Shown: piece by piece, positions 5,325 to 12,480 of the stretch
Position numbering within the stretch: position 1 is the stretch's first letter
How the letters are laid out: the number at the start of each line of letters is the position of its first letter
NCBI GenBank assembly: GCA_023412975.1
Contig: JAEZRB010000221.1
Span: 1-14,958 of the forward strand
Reading direction: 5' to 3'
DNA: 14,958 nucleotides
DNA from: Bacteroidota bacterium
GTDB taxonomy: Bacteria; Bacteroidota; Bacteroidia; Chitinophagales; Chitinophagaceae
Made by a program: the position numbers and the translations under genes
Notes under the pieces: generated by a model
What the model was told of the DNA's origin: nothing
The model's database searches: none
Seen by the model: only the letters and a program-made list of their open reading frames with translations

Positions 5325-7988
5325 CTAGTTTTTCAAAGCCTCACTGGGATCGGGGAGCCGCTCCTCCTGGAGCCGGTCTTCCCGCTCCTTCAATTCACGG
5401 ATCTTGTCTAAGGCCCTGGCTACCACATCACACATAATGGTGACCAGGCTGCCGGGAGGTGTATTGGCATAGGCATAATCCAATGCTTCGTCTTCGTTAG
5501 GAATGGTGACAATTGGGGTTGCGGGGTTGATCTTTTCAATGCCTTCACGCAGCAACCCTATAATATCTTCTGCTGTGCGGCCACGCAGGTTTTTGTCGCA
5601 ACGGATGATGATTTCATCAAAATACTGGGCAGAGATTTCTCCCAGTTCACGGATATCTTCATCCCTCCGGTCGCCGGTCCCGCTGATAATGCCGATCTTA
5701 TGTTTAAAGTCAAGTTTGCTGACAAAATCACATAATAATTTTAAACCATGTGGGTTATGGGCGAAGTCGGCCAGGAAGGTGAAATTTTTGAATCGGAAGA
5801 AATTAAGGCGCCCCGGGGTTTGTGCCGACGAGGGCACAAATGTCTGCAGACCCTGGCGAATGTCTTCAATCGTGATGTCGCGATACATATAGGTGGCCAG
5901 CACGGCAGGCAGCGTGTTGGCAATATTGTGAACAGCTTTGCCCTCGAAAGTTAGGGGAATATCTTTCACCGCCGCCACTCTTATTTTCCAGGCGCCCTTC
6001 ATGATACTGACATATCCATTTTCATAAACAGCTGCGAGTCCGCCGCCGGCACAATGCTTTTTTATACGTGGATTTTTTTCATCCATGCTAAACAATGCGA
6101 TATTGCATTTCAGACCATCCTTCATTTTATATACCAGGTCATCATCCGCGTTGAGCACTGCATAGCCATGTGGGAAAACTGTTTCCGGTACCACCGCTTT
6201 CACCTGCGCCATCTGCTCCACGTTATTTATCCCGCCGAGCCCGATATGATCAGCGGCAACATTTGTAACAATAGCCACATCACAATTTTGAAATGCAAGA
6301 CCTGCTTTCAGGATACCACCCCTGGCACATTCCAGCACGGCAAAATCGACGGTTGGGTCTTTTAATACAAATGCGGAACTGACAGGACCGGTACAATCGC
6401 CTTTCATCATCATCTGGTTTTGTATGTACACACCGTCAGATGTAGTATAGCCAACTTTTTTCCCGGCGCTTTTTGCGATATGTGCCGCCAGGCGGGTAGT
6501 GGTGGTTTTTCCGTTGGTTCCAGTCACAGCGATGATAGGAATACGTCCTATACTGCCTTTAGGAAATAGCATGTCGACGACAGGTTCTGCCGCATTTCTC
6601 GGCAGACCTTCAGATGGATCAATGTGCATGCGGAATCCAGGCGCCGCATTTACTTCCAGTATGGCGCCGCCGATCTCGTTGATTGGAGAGCGAAGGTCTT
6701 TTGCCATGATATCGATCCCGCAAATATCCAATCCAATGATCCGTGCAATCCGCTCAAACATGAAAATATTAGCAGGGTGTACCTCATCTGTTACATCAGT
6801 AGATGTGCCACCGGTAGAAAGATTAGCGGTTGGTTTGAGCAAAACAAGTTCACCCTTTTCCGGAACGGTGTCGAGTGTATAGCCTTTATCATCCAGCATT
6901 TTTTGAGTGAACTGGTCGATAGTGATCTGCGTAAGCACTTTTTCGTGCCCATAACCACGGCGGGGATCTTTGTTGGTTTCATCGATCAGGTTGCGGATAG
7001 TATTTACGCCATCACCCGTCACTGAAGCTGGAGTTCTAAGTGCCGCGCAAATAAATTTGTAATTGATCACCAGTGCCCTGAAGTCAAACCCGGTGATGAA
7101 TTTTTCGACAATTACGTTTCTACCGTACTCCTTTGCCGCTTCAAATGCTTTTTGCGCCTGTTCATAGTTGACAATATTTGTCGTATTGCCTTTTCCATGA
7201 TTGCCATCGATCGGTTTTATCACGAGAGGATAACCCAGTTTTTCTATGGCATCATTCAACCCCGCTTCCGTACGGATCACTACACCTTTTGGTACCGGTA
7301 CTTCAGCCGCTTCCAGCAGGTTTTTGGTTTCCTCCTTATCGCAGGCGATATCCACGGCAATATTAGAAGTTGTAGACGCAATAGTGGCACGTATCCTTTT
7401 CTGATGTACACCATAGCCCAGTTGCACCAGACTTTGTTTGTTGAGTCTTATATACGGTATGCCTCTTTTTGCTGCTTCTTCTACAATACAACCGGTAGAC
7501 GGACCCAACCTGGTGTCTTCCCTGATCTCACGCATTTGCTGGATATCAATATCAAGATCATATTCCTCATTGTTGATAAGAGCCTCTGCGATCCTTACAG
7601 CCGCTTTTGCCGCATATACGCCGGCATCTTCTTCCATATAGTCGAATACAACATGATAAACCCCTTCTTTTTCACCCGTACTGCGGGTGCGGCCAAAACC
7701 ACAGTCCATACCCGCCAGCGTTTGAATTTCCAGTGCAATATGTTCGATGACATGACCCATCCAGGTGCCTTCATCCACGCGGCTGAAAAATCCGCCGGGA
7801 ACACCTTCGCTACATCTATGTTCATATAAACTGGGCAGTAGGTTTTGCAACCGTTCACGAAAACCTGGGATGGTATGAGTGGGCCTTTGTTCCATTTCCT
7901 CCAGGTCCAGTTTTAATTGTATCAGCCTAGGGCGGCGCACACTCCAGTAGTTCGGACCTCTCAGGACTTTTATCTCAAGTATTTTCAT
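5325..7988 (-). CDS. cphA: Cyanophycin synthetase
   Basis: CphA builds cyanophycin, a poly-aspartate chain with arginine on each side chain, in two ATP-dependent steps in the cytoplasm; the polymer stores nitrogen, carbon and energy. The 887 residues fit the usual CphA1 size. An N-terminal CphA domain (about 1-210) precedes an ATP-grasp module (about 215-480) with LVIKPIDGNHGKG (255-267) and the metal-ligand region LEVNAAPGFR (Glu445, Asn447), which adds Asp. A Mur-ligase-like module follows with the P-loop GTNGKTTTTR (490-499), LECARGGIL (552-560), VTNVAADHIGLGG (574-586) and DFAHNPHG (741-748), which adds Arg. All key motifs look intact. MurE and folylpolyglutamate synthase share only the second module, so they are excluded. 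The ATG start is the only one that keeps the complete KILEIKVLRGPNYWS start of the family. It is divergent from cphB. Confidence 0.97.
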   Translation of the reverse strand: MKILEIKVLRGPNYWSVRRPRLIQLKLDLEEMEQRPTHTIPGFRERLQNLLPSLYEHRCSEGVPGGFFSRVDEGTWMGHVIEHIALEIQTLAGMDCGFGRTRSTGEKEGVYHVVFDYMEEDAGVYAAKAAVRIAEALINNEEYDLDIDIQQMREIREDTRLGPSTGCIVEEAAKRGIPYIRLNKQSLVQLGYGVHQKRIRATIASTTSNIAVDIACDKEETKNLLEAAEVPVPKGVVIRTEAGLNDAIEKLGYPLVIKPIDGNHGKGNTTNIVNYEQAQKAFEAAKEYGRNVIVEKFITGFDFRALVINYKFICAALRTPASVTGDGVNTIRNLIDETNKDPRRGYGHEKVLTQITIDQFTQKMLDDKGYTLDTVPEKGELVLLKPTANLSTGGTSTDVTDEVHPANIFMFERIARIIGLDICGIDIMAKDLRSPINEIGGAILEVNAAPGFRMHIDPSEGLPRNAAEPVVDMLFPKGSIGRIPIIAVTGTNGKTTTTRLAAHIAKSAGKKVGYTTSDGVYIQNQMMMKGDCTGPVSSAFVLKDPTVDFAVLECARGGILKAGLAFQNCDVAIVTNVAADHIGLGGINNVEQMAQVKAVVPETVFPHGYAVLNADDDLVYKMKDGLKCNIALFSMDEKNPRIKKHCAGGGLAAVYENGYVSIMKGAWKIRVAAVKDIPLTFEGKAVHNIANTLPAVLATYMYRDITIEDIRQGLQTFVPSSAQTPGRLNFFRFKNFTFLADFAHNPHGLKLLCDFVSKLDFKHKIGIISGTGDRRDEDIRELGEISAQYFDEIIIRCDKNLRGRTAEDIIGLLREGIEKINPATPIVTIPNEDEALDYAYANTPPGSLVTIMCDVVARALDKIRELKEREDRLQEERLPDPSEALKN

Positions 7989-8004
7989 AAACAGTAGCTT
8001 TTAT

Positions 8005-8036
8005 GGAAGTTAGTTTTTTTCTTTTATGTGACCAAA
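8005..8036 (-). promoter_or_regulatory. Probable cphA promoter
   Basis: On the minus strand TTTGG (8032-8036) is followed by 19 bp and TAACTTCC (8005-8012). The spacing equals that of the tRNA-Gln promoter, but the -7 element matches only six of eight consensus positions. A start site near 8000 would give a leader of about a dozen bases. Direct TGTGA repeats overlap and lie just upstream of the -33 element. Confidence 0.4.
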
Positions 8037-8099
8037 GTGTGATTTGACGGGAATGTGACAGGTTGAAATGGGATGAAAATGGCAACTGTCGAATGGCAA
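8027..8099. promoter_or_regulatory. Short direct repeats in the cphA/cphB control region
   Basis: The plus strand has TGTGA three times (8027-8031, 8038-8042, 8054-8058), two of them extended to TGTGAC, and AATGGCAA twice (8078-8085 and 8092-8099, 14 bp apart). The first TGTGAC overlaps the -33 element proposed for cphA. Repeated short words at a divergent promoter are what an activator or repressor binding region often looks like. No regulator gene is adjacent, so the binding protein is unknown and the function is inference. Confidence 0.35.
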
Positions 8100-8173
8100 T
8101 ATAATTTATTGTTAAGCGTTCAGAATTAAGAACCGGGCAATGGTGGAAGCCGGAACTGAACTGGTTTTTCTAT

Positions 8174-8181
8174 TACATTTG
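8174..8181 (+). promoter_or_regulatory. -7 element of the probable cphB promoter
   Basis: TACATTTG matches the Bacteroidota -7 consensus TAnnTTTG perfectly and lies 21 bp before the cphB ATG, which would leave a leader of about 15 bases. I find no TTTG at the expected -33 distance, so the promoter may be weak or need an activator. Confidence 0.42.
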
Positions 8182-8202
8182 CCCTTTACCAAAGTTGAAT
8201 GA

Positions 8203-9096
8203 ATGAGCCATCCTAAAGGAAAACTAATAGCCGTAGGCGGAGCAGAAGATAAAGGTACCAACCTGGAAACCGGAGAGATCTACCGGAATAATTTAAATTT
8301 TTTCGAACTGGGTATTCTTCGTCGCATAGTCGAAGAAGCCGGTGGTCCTGCCGCCCGGATTGAAGTGATCACCACCGCCTCCATGATCCCATTTGAAGTA
8401 GGAGAAAATTACCTGAACGCTTTTGGAAAGATCGGTTGTACCAATGTGGATGTAATGCATATCCGCACCAGGCATGATGCCAATCAACAGGAATACCTGG
8501 ATCGTATCAGGCGTTGTGATGCCGTAATGTTCAGCGGTGGCAACCAGCTTCGACTGAGCGCTACCGATGGTGGGACAGAATTTTTACGTATTATGAAACA
8601 GCGCTACCAGGAAGAAGATTTTTTAATTGCCGGCACCAGCGCGGGTGCCATGGCCATGAGTCATACCATGATCTATGAAGGGAACGCAACGCGGGCTCAT
8701 TTGAAAGGAGAGGTGAAGATAACAACCGGGCTTGGCTTTATATCCAGCCTCATCATCGATTCACATTTTGAAAAACGAGGAAGATTCGGCCGCCTGGCCC
8801 AGGCAGTGGCCGGCAACCCGGGTAGTATCGGTATCGGGCTGGGGGAGGATACAGGCATGCTGATCACGGAAGGCAATAAAATGGAAGCTATCGGCAGCGG
8901 GCTGGTAATGATCATTGATGGACACGATATCTTACATTCCAATATCGCAGATATACCCGAAGGAAACCCGGTAAGCATCGAAAACCTGAAAGTTCATTTC
9001 TGCGAAAAAGGCAACGGCTATCTTATTGCTGAAAGAAAATTTTTACCGGAGGCGAGGGAAGGAGCACTGGTGAAGAAGCAGGTGGAGGTGGAGTAA
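8203..9096 (+). CDS. cphB: Cyanophycinase
   Basis: CphB is a serine-type exopeptidase of family S51 that cuts cyanophycin into beta-Asp-Arg dipeptides. The 297 residues match the intracellular CphB form. The nucleophile elbow GTSAGAMAMS gives Ser146; DSHFEKRGRFGRL gives His188; and GIGLGEDTG gives Glu215. The spacing Ser-42-His-27-Glu equals that of the triad I recall for the Synechocystis enzyme (Ser132, His174, Glu201). SGGNQLRLS (111-119) and the N-terminal GKLIAVGGAEDKG are also typical. There is no signal peptide, so this is not the secreted CphE type that degrades external polymer. Other S51 members are dipeptidase E and isoaspartyl peptidases, but those are shorter and lack this motif set. 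It sits divergent from cphA, which supports synthesis and recall of an internal store. An overlapping out-of-frame ATG begins 4 bp earlier (ATGAATGA). Confidence 0.96.
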   Translation: MSHPKGKLIAVGGAEDKGTNLETGEIYRNNLNFFELGILRRIVEEAGGPAARIEVITTASMIPFEVGENYLNAFGKIGCTNVDVMHIRTRHDANQQEYLDRIRRCDAVMFSGGNQLRLSATDGGTEFLRIMKQRYQEEDFLIAGTSAGAMAMSHTMIYEGNATRAHLKGEVKITTGLGFISSLIIDSHFEKRGRFGRLAQAVAGNPGSIGIGLGEDTGMLITEGNKMEAIGSGLVMIIDGHDILHSNIADIPEGNPVSIENLKVHFCEKGNGYLIAERKFLPEAREGALVKKQVEVE

Positions 9097-9100
9097 GTTG

Positions 9101-9187
9101 CGATGGTTGAATGTGGTTGAAGGTGGTTGAAGGTGGTTGAAAGTTGTTGAATATGGTTGAAGTTGGTTGAAGGTGGTTGAAGGTGGG
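9101..9187. repeat. 10-bp tandem repeat, about nine units
   Basis: The unit is AGGTGGTTGA, repeated with an exact period of 10 bp and no indels. Eight units end in GTTGA, and a ninth is partial (AGGTGGGTTT). Variants include AAGTTGTTGA, ATATGGTTGA and AGTTGGTTGA. It fills almost the entire gap between the cphB stop codon and the stop codon of the convergent hydrolase gene. No terminator hairpin is visible in this gap. The strand asymmetry (G/T/A on plus, almost no C) is marked. Confidence 0.93.
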
Positions 9188-9188
9188 T

Positions 9189-9827
9189 TTATTTGATCAA
9201 TTGTTGTAACAGGGATGAGATTTCTTTTGGTTTGTTGATTGACATGAGATGAGTGCCGCCGGGTATTGTAAAATCGGCTTTTACGTAACGAAATAATAAC
9301 AGTTTATCGGCGGTGCCGTGGATATGTTTTACGTTGGCGGGTACGCGTTTTTCATCCCAATGAAGGATGGCTTCTATCGCCCATTTTAAAAATGCCGGAT
9401 CTGCATCTGCGATAATTTCTTCCAGCAATTTTTTATGTTCGTTTTCACCGGGACCAAGTATCCAGTGGAAGTAACTGCTTTTTTTGATCCAGCTGTCAGG
9501 CATCCATTTGTAAATAGGTACATACTTCCCAACCCTGAAATAAAATGGAAATTCCTCGGCAGATTTATTACTGGAAATAATAATGGCATTTAACTGATCA
9601 TCGGCAAGCGCCATTTCTGTTGCCAGCATACCTCCAAAAGAAACGCCAACAACTGTAGGATGCTCCTCAGGTATCCCTGCTCTAAGTCGTATAGCATACG
9701 CCTTTAACGATTCATGGGAATTGGGCGGGATCCAGTCAATGAAAACCGGTTCACAAAACGACAGATCCAGCAAAGAGAAAGCCCGCTTATCAGCCCCTAG
9801 TCCGCTTATGAAATATACTCTTTGCAT
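9189..9827 (-). CDS. Small alpha/beta hydrolase
   Basis: This 212-residue cytoplasmic protein has an alpha/beta-hydrolase fold. The start YFISGLGADKRAF resembles the oxyanion-hole strand of the fold; the nucleophile elbow GVSFGG gives Ser63; HGTADKLL gives Asp174 as the acid; and PGGTHLMSI gives His193. The full triad is therefore present, in the correct order. The short cap between about 85 and 150 is rich in Trp and Tyr. The substrate cannot be read from the sequence; carboxylesterases of this size act on many small esters. It begins 16 bp after the tyrS stop codon on the same strand, so it is probably co-transcribed with tyrS, which need not mean a shared function. There is no signal peptide. 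Confidence 0.88.
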   Translation of the reverse strand: MQRVYFISGLGADKRAFSLLDLSFCEPVFIDWIPPNSHESLKAYAIRLRAGIPEEHPTVVGVSFGGMLATEMALADDQLNAIIISSNKSAEEFPFYFRVGKYVPIYKWMPDSWIKKSSYFHWILGPGENEHKKLLEEIIADADPAFLKWAIEAILHWDEKRVPANVKHIHGTADKLLLFRYVKADFTIPGGTHLMSINKPKEISSLLQQLIK

Positions 9828-9843
9828 CGTCGGTCTCTACGAA

Positions 9844-11118
9844 TCAGCTGGCTTCCACCAGGTAATAATTTTTTCGCCCCTTTTGTACCAGCAAGTATTT
9901 CTGATGAAGTAATAAACTGCTGTCAACGGTTTGTTGTAGATCCGCTTTTTTACGGTTGATGCTAACACCGCCGCCCTGGATCATCTTTCTTGCCTCACCT
10001 TTACTCGGGAAAATATTTGTTTCCGCTAAAAAACTGACAATATCAATACCCGCGTCCAGCCTGTTTTTTGAAAAAGCGGATTTTATAACTCCTTCCATCT
10101 CTTCGAGATCTTCAATACTCAGGTTTTCCACGGGCGCGGCCTGGTCTTTGAATAATTTTTCCGTGGTCTCGATGGCTTTTTCCAGTTCCTCTTTTCCGTG
10201 GACAAAAGCGGTGACTTCCTCCGCCAGTCTTTTTTGAAGGAGACGTTTACCCGGGTCCTTTTTATGGTCCGCTTCGATTTGTTCAATTTCCTTTTTACTC
10301 AAAAAGGTGAAGATCCGGATCCACTTGGACGCGTCATCGTCACTTGAATTGAGCCAGAACTGGTAAAACTGGTAAGGCGTGGTTAGTTTGGGATCGAGCC
10401 ATACATTTCCTTTCTCCGTTTTGCCAAATTTGCCTCCATCGGCTTTTGTGATCAGGGGACAGGTAAACGCGAACACTTCGCCACCTGCTTTGCGACGTAC
10501 CAGTTCCGTGCCCGTGGTGATATTGCCCCACTGGTCGCTGCCGCCCATCTGCATTTTGCAGTTCTTATTTTTAAAAAGCCAATAAAAATCATAACCCTGC
10601 ATCAGTTGGTAAGCGAACTCGGTATAGCTCATGCCTACTTCACCTTCGATCCTTTTTTTCACACTATCCTTTGCCATCATATAATTGACGGTGATATGTT
10701 TACCTGTATCTCTCAGGAAATCGATAAAGCTGATATTTTTAAACCAGTCATAGTTATTGACCAATTCAGCGGCATTGGGTTTGGCCGGGTCAAAGTCAAG
10801 GTGTTTTTCAAGTTGTCGTTTTACCCCCGCGATATTCCGGTTTAGCGTTTCTTCATCCAGGAGATTCCTTTCCTCGCTCTTACCGGTGGGATCGCCGACC
10901 ATGCCCGTTGCTCCGCCTACCAGTGCAATGGGTTTATGACCAGCTTTTTGTAAGTGAACCAGCAAAAGTATTGGAACCAGGCTGCCGATATGCAGGCTTT
11001 CAGCGGTAGGGTCAAAGCCGATATAGGCGGTCGTCATTTCCTTATTAAGTTGCTCTTCGGTGCCGGGCATGATATCACGGATCATTCCCCTCCATCGTAA
11101 TTCTTCGATCAGGTTCAT
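9844..11118 (-). CDS. tyrS: Tyrosyl-tRNA synthetase
   Basis: TyrRS charges tRNA-Tyr with tyrosine in two steps via tyrosyl-AMP. This is a class I enzyme of 424 residues, normal for the bacterial TyrS type with a C-terminal S4 RNA-binding domain. The HIGH-like motif is HIGS (residues 43-46), the tyrosine-binding segment YQLMQGYDFYWL follows near 170-181, GGSDQWGNI is near 192-200, and the KMSKS-like loop is KFGKT (230-234). The S4 domain covers about 358-411, with SKGEARKMIQGGGVSINRKK. An in-frame ATG lies 39 bp further upstream (11157), but a perfect -7 promoter element sits between the two ATGs (11141-11148), and family members start at MNLIEEL, so I chose the ATG at 11118. The small hydrolase gene follows 16 bp after its stop. 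Confidence 0.97.
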   Translation of the reverse strand: MNLIEELRWRGMIRDIMPGTEEQLNKEMTTAYIGFDPTAESLHIGSLVPILLLVHLQKAGHKPIALVGGATGMVGDPTGKSEERNLLDEETLNRNIAGVKRQLEKHLDFDPAKPNAAELVNNYDWFKNISFIDFLRDTGKHITVNYMMAKDSVKKRIEGEVGMSYTEFAYQLMQGYDFYWLFKNKNCKMQMGGSDQWGNITTGTELVRRKAGGEVFAFTCPLITKADGGKFGKTEKGNVWLDPKLTTPYQFYQFWLNSSDDDASKWIRIFTFLSKKEIEQIEADHKKDPGKRLLQKRLAEEVTAFVHGKEELEKAIETTEKLFKDQAAPVENLSIEDLEEMEGVIKSAFSKNRLDAGIDIVSFLAETNIFPSKGEARKMIQGGGVSINRKKADLQQTVDSSLLLHQKYLLVQKGRKNYYLVEAS

Positions 11119-11140
11119 TGTTTTTGGCCAGTTTTGGCGA

Positions 11141-11148
11141 CAAAAGTA
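11141..11148 (-). promoter_or_regulatory. -7 element of the probable tyrS promoter
   Basis: On the minus strand TACTTTTG is a perfect match to TAnnTTTG, 22 bp before the chosen tyrS ATG. The -33 region has no clear TTTG at 19-20 bp. Its position helps decide the tyrS start, because the upstream in-frame ATG would lie before the transcription start. Confidence 0.45.
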
Positions 11149-11323
11149 AGGCAACAAAGGAAAGCAGGTGACAGATGCAATATTTTTCTAAACAATTCGT
11201 TTTCAATCGATAGGTTTTTCACCAGGTAAATCTATGATTTTCGAGGCCTAAAGATTAGTTTTACAGGTCGGCTTTACACCCTGGAAACAAGCCAATTAAT
11301 TGCTTATAAGAAATTTTATCCGA

Positions 11324-12448
11324 ATGAAGTCGCTCCGATTGTACGTGACCCTGTTTGCTACATTTATGTGTGTGGTCGCGACTGCGCAATTCCGCAAATA
11401 CTCCAACGAATTTTTAAATATAGGTGCAGGCGCCAGGGGGCTGTCGATGGGTAGTGCCCAGGTAGCTTCGGTCAATGATGGAACCGCCGGATACTGGAAT
11501 CCCGCCGGCCTTGTCGGCGTTCAAAATCATACCCAGGTCAACCTGATGCATGCCGAGTATTTCGCCGGGATCGGTAAATATGATTTTGCCAGCATCGCAT
11601 TCCCTGCAGCCAACAACAAAAGAACTTTTGCCGTTACAGGTCTTCGTTTCGCCGTAGATGATATCATGAACACCCTGTTCCTGGTGGAACCGGACGGGTC
11701 AATCAATTACAACAATATCCAGGCTTTTTCTTCTGCCGACTATGCGTTCCTTCTTTCATTTGCCCAGAGAGTAAAAGATACTGAAAAGAAGAAAGTACAG
11801 TTTGGTGTGAATGCCAAAGTGATCCATCGAAATGTGGGCAAGTTTGCCAAGGCCTGGGGCTTTGGAGTTGATGCGGGTCTGCAGATCCATCAGGGCAAAT
11901 GGAGATTTGGTGTTACAGGCCGTGATATTACTACCACGTTCAATAGCTGGTCGTTTACATTCACGGAAAGAGAGAAGGAGGCCCTTTATCTTACCAATAA
12001 TGAGATTCCGGTGAAATCGACCGAGATGACGGCCCCCCGATTAGTGCTGGGAGCAGCCCGGGAATTCCAATTGAGCAAAAAAACCAGCCTCTTGGCTGAA
12101 GCTAATATTGACCTGACCTTCGACGGACAGCGAAATACGCTTGTTAGTGCGGATCCTGTCAGCGCTGACCCCAAACTGGGTTTAGAGCTTAACGTGAACA
12201 ATATTTTTTACCTGCGGGGAGGCATCAATAATTTTCAAAAAGCCCTGGCAGATAGTGATACCCTGAACCAGAAAAAGGTCTGGATATACCAGCCCAGTGC
12301 CGGTGCTGGGTTTAAGATACAGAGCGTAACCATTGACTACGCTTTTACAAACCTGGCCAACCAGTCCAATCCACTGTTTACGCATGTATTTTCATTGCGA
12401 CTTGACATGGTTGATACGAAGAATAAGAATAAGAAGAAGAAAAAATAA
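11324..12448 (+). CDS. PorV/PorQ family outer-membrane protein, PorV2-like
   Basis: This 374-residue protein is predicted to be an outer-membrane beta-barrel of the PorV/PorQ family, related to FadL-like barrels. In the type IX secretion system (T9SS), PorV (LptO) collects cargo from the translocon and hands it to the sortase PorU. A signal peptide spans about residues 1-21 (hydrophobic YVTLFATFMCVVATA, cut before Gln). The mature start FRKYSNEFLNIGAGARGLSMGSA and the ASVNDGTAGYWNPAGL segment (about 48-63) are characteristic of the family. The barrel strands end around THVFSLRLDM, and then an unusual Lys/Asn tail (KNKNKKKKKK) closes the protein. I chose ATG 11324 over the in-frame TTG at 11300 because the signal peptide begins there. 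The next gene, 32 bp downstream, is a PorU-like C25 peptidase, so this matches the pair annotated elsewhere as PorV2/PorU2 rather than the core porV. Confidence 0.85.
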   Translation: MKSLRLYVTLFATFMCVVATAQFRKYSNEFLNIGAGARGLSMGSAQVASVNDGTAGYWNPAGLVGVQNHTQVNLMHAEYFAGIGKYDFASIAFPAANNKRTFAVTGLRFAVDDIMNTLFLVEPDGSINYNNIQAFSSADYAFLLSFAQRVKDTEKKKVQFGVNAKVIHRNVGKFAKAWGFGVDAGLQIHQGKWRFGVTGRDITTTFNSWSFTFTEREKEALYLTNNEIPVKSTEMTAPRLVLGAAREFQLSKKTSLLAEANIDLTFDGQRNTLVSADPVSADPKLGLELNVNNIFYLRGGINNFQKALADSDTLNQKKVWIYQPSAGAGFKIQSVTIDYAFTNLANQSNPLFTHVFSLRLDMVDTKNKNKKKKK

Positions 12449-12480
12449 AGATCCGCGCCACCTATAAAATTTGTTGAATG

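Noticed and set aside
7152..7829. 225-codon open frame on the plus strand inside cphA
   Set aside because: It is antisense to the conserved N-terminal and ATP-grasp coding sequence of cphA. Its translation has no recognisable domain, and no promoter precedes it.
5325..7988. Reading the gene as murE or folylpolyglutamate synthase
   Set aside because: The Mur-ligase module is shared, but the N-terminal CphA domain and the ATP-grasp module are present in order and the neighbour is cyanophycinase.
11300..11323. TTG at 11300 as start of the PorV-like protein
   Set aside because: It would add eight residues before a normal signal peptide that starts with MKSLRLY at 11324. The downstream ATG fits better.
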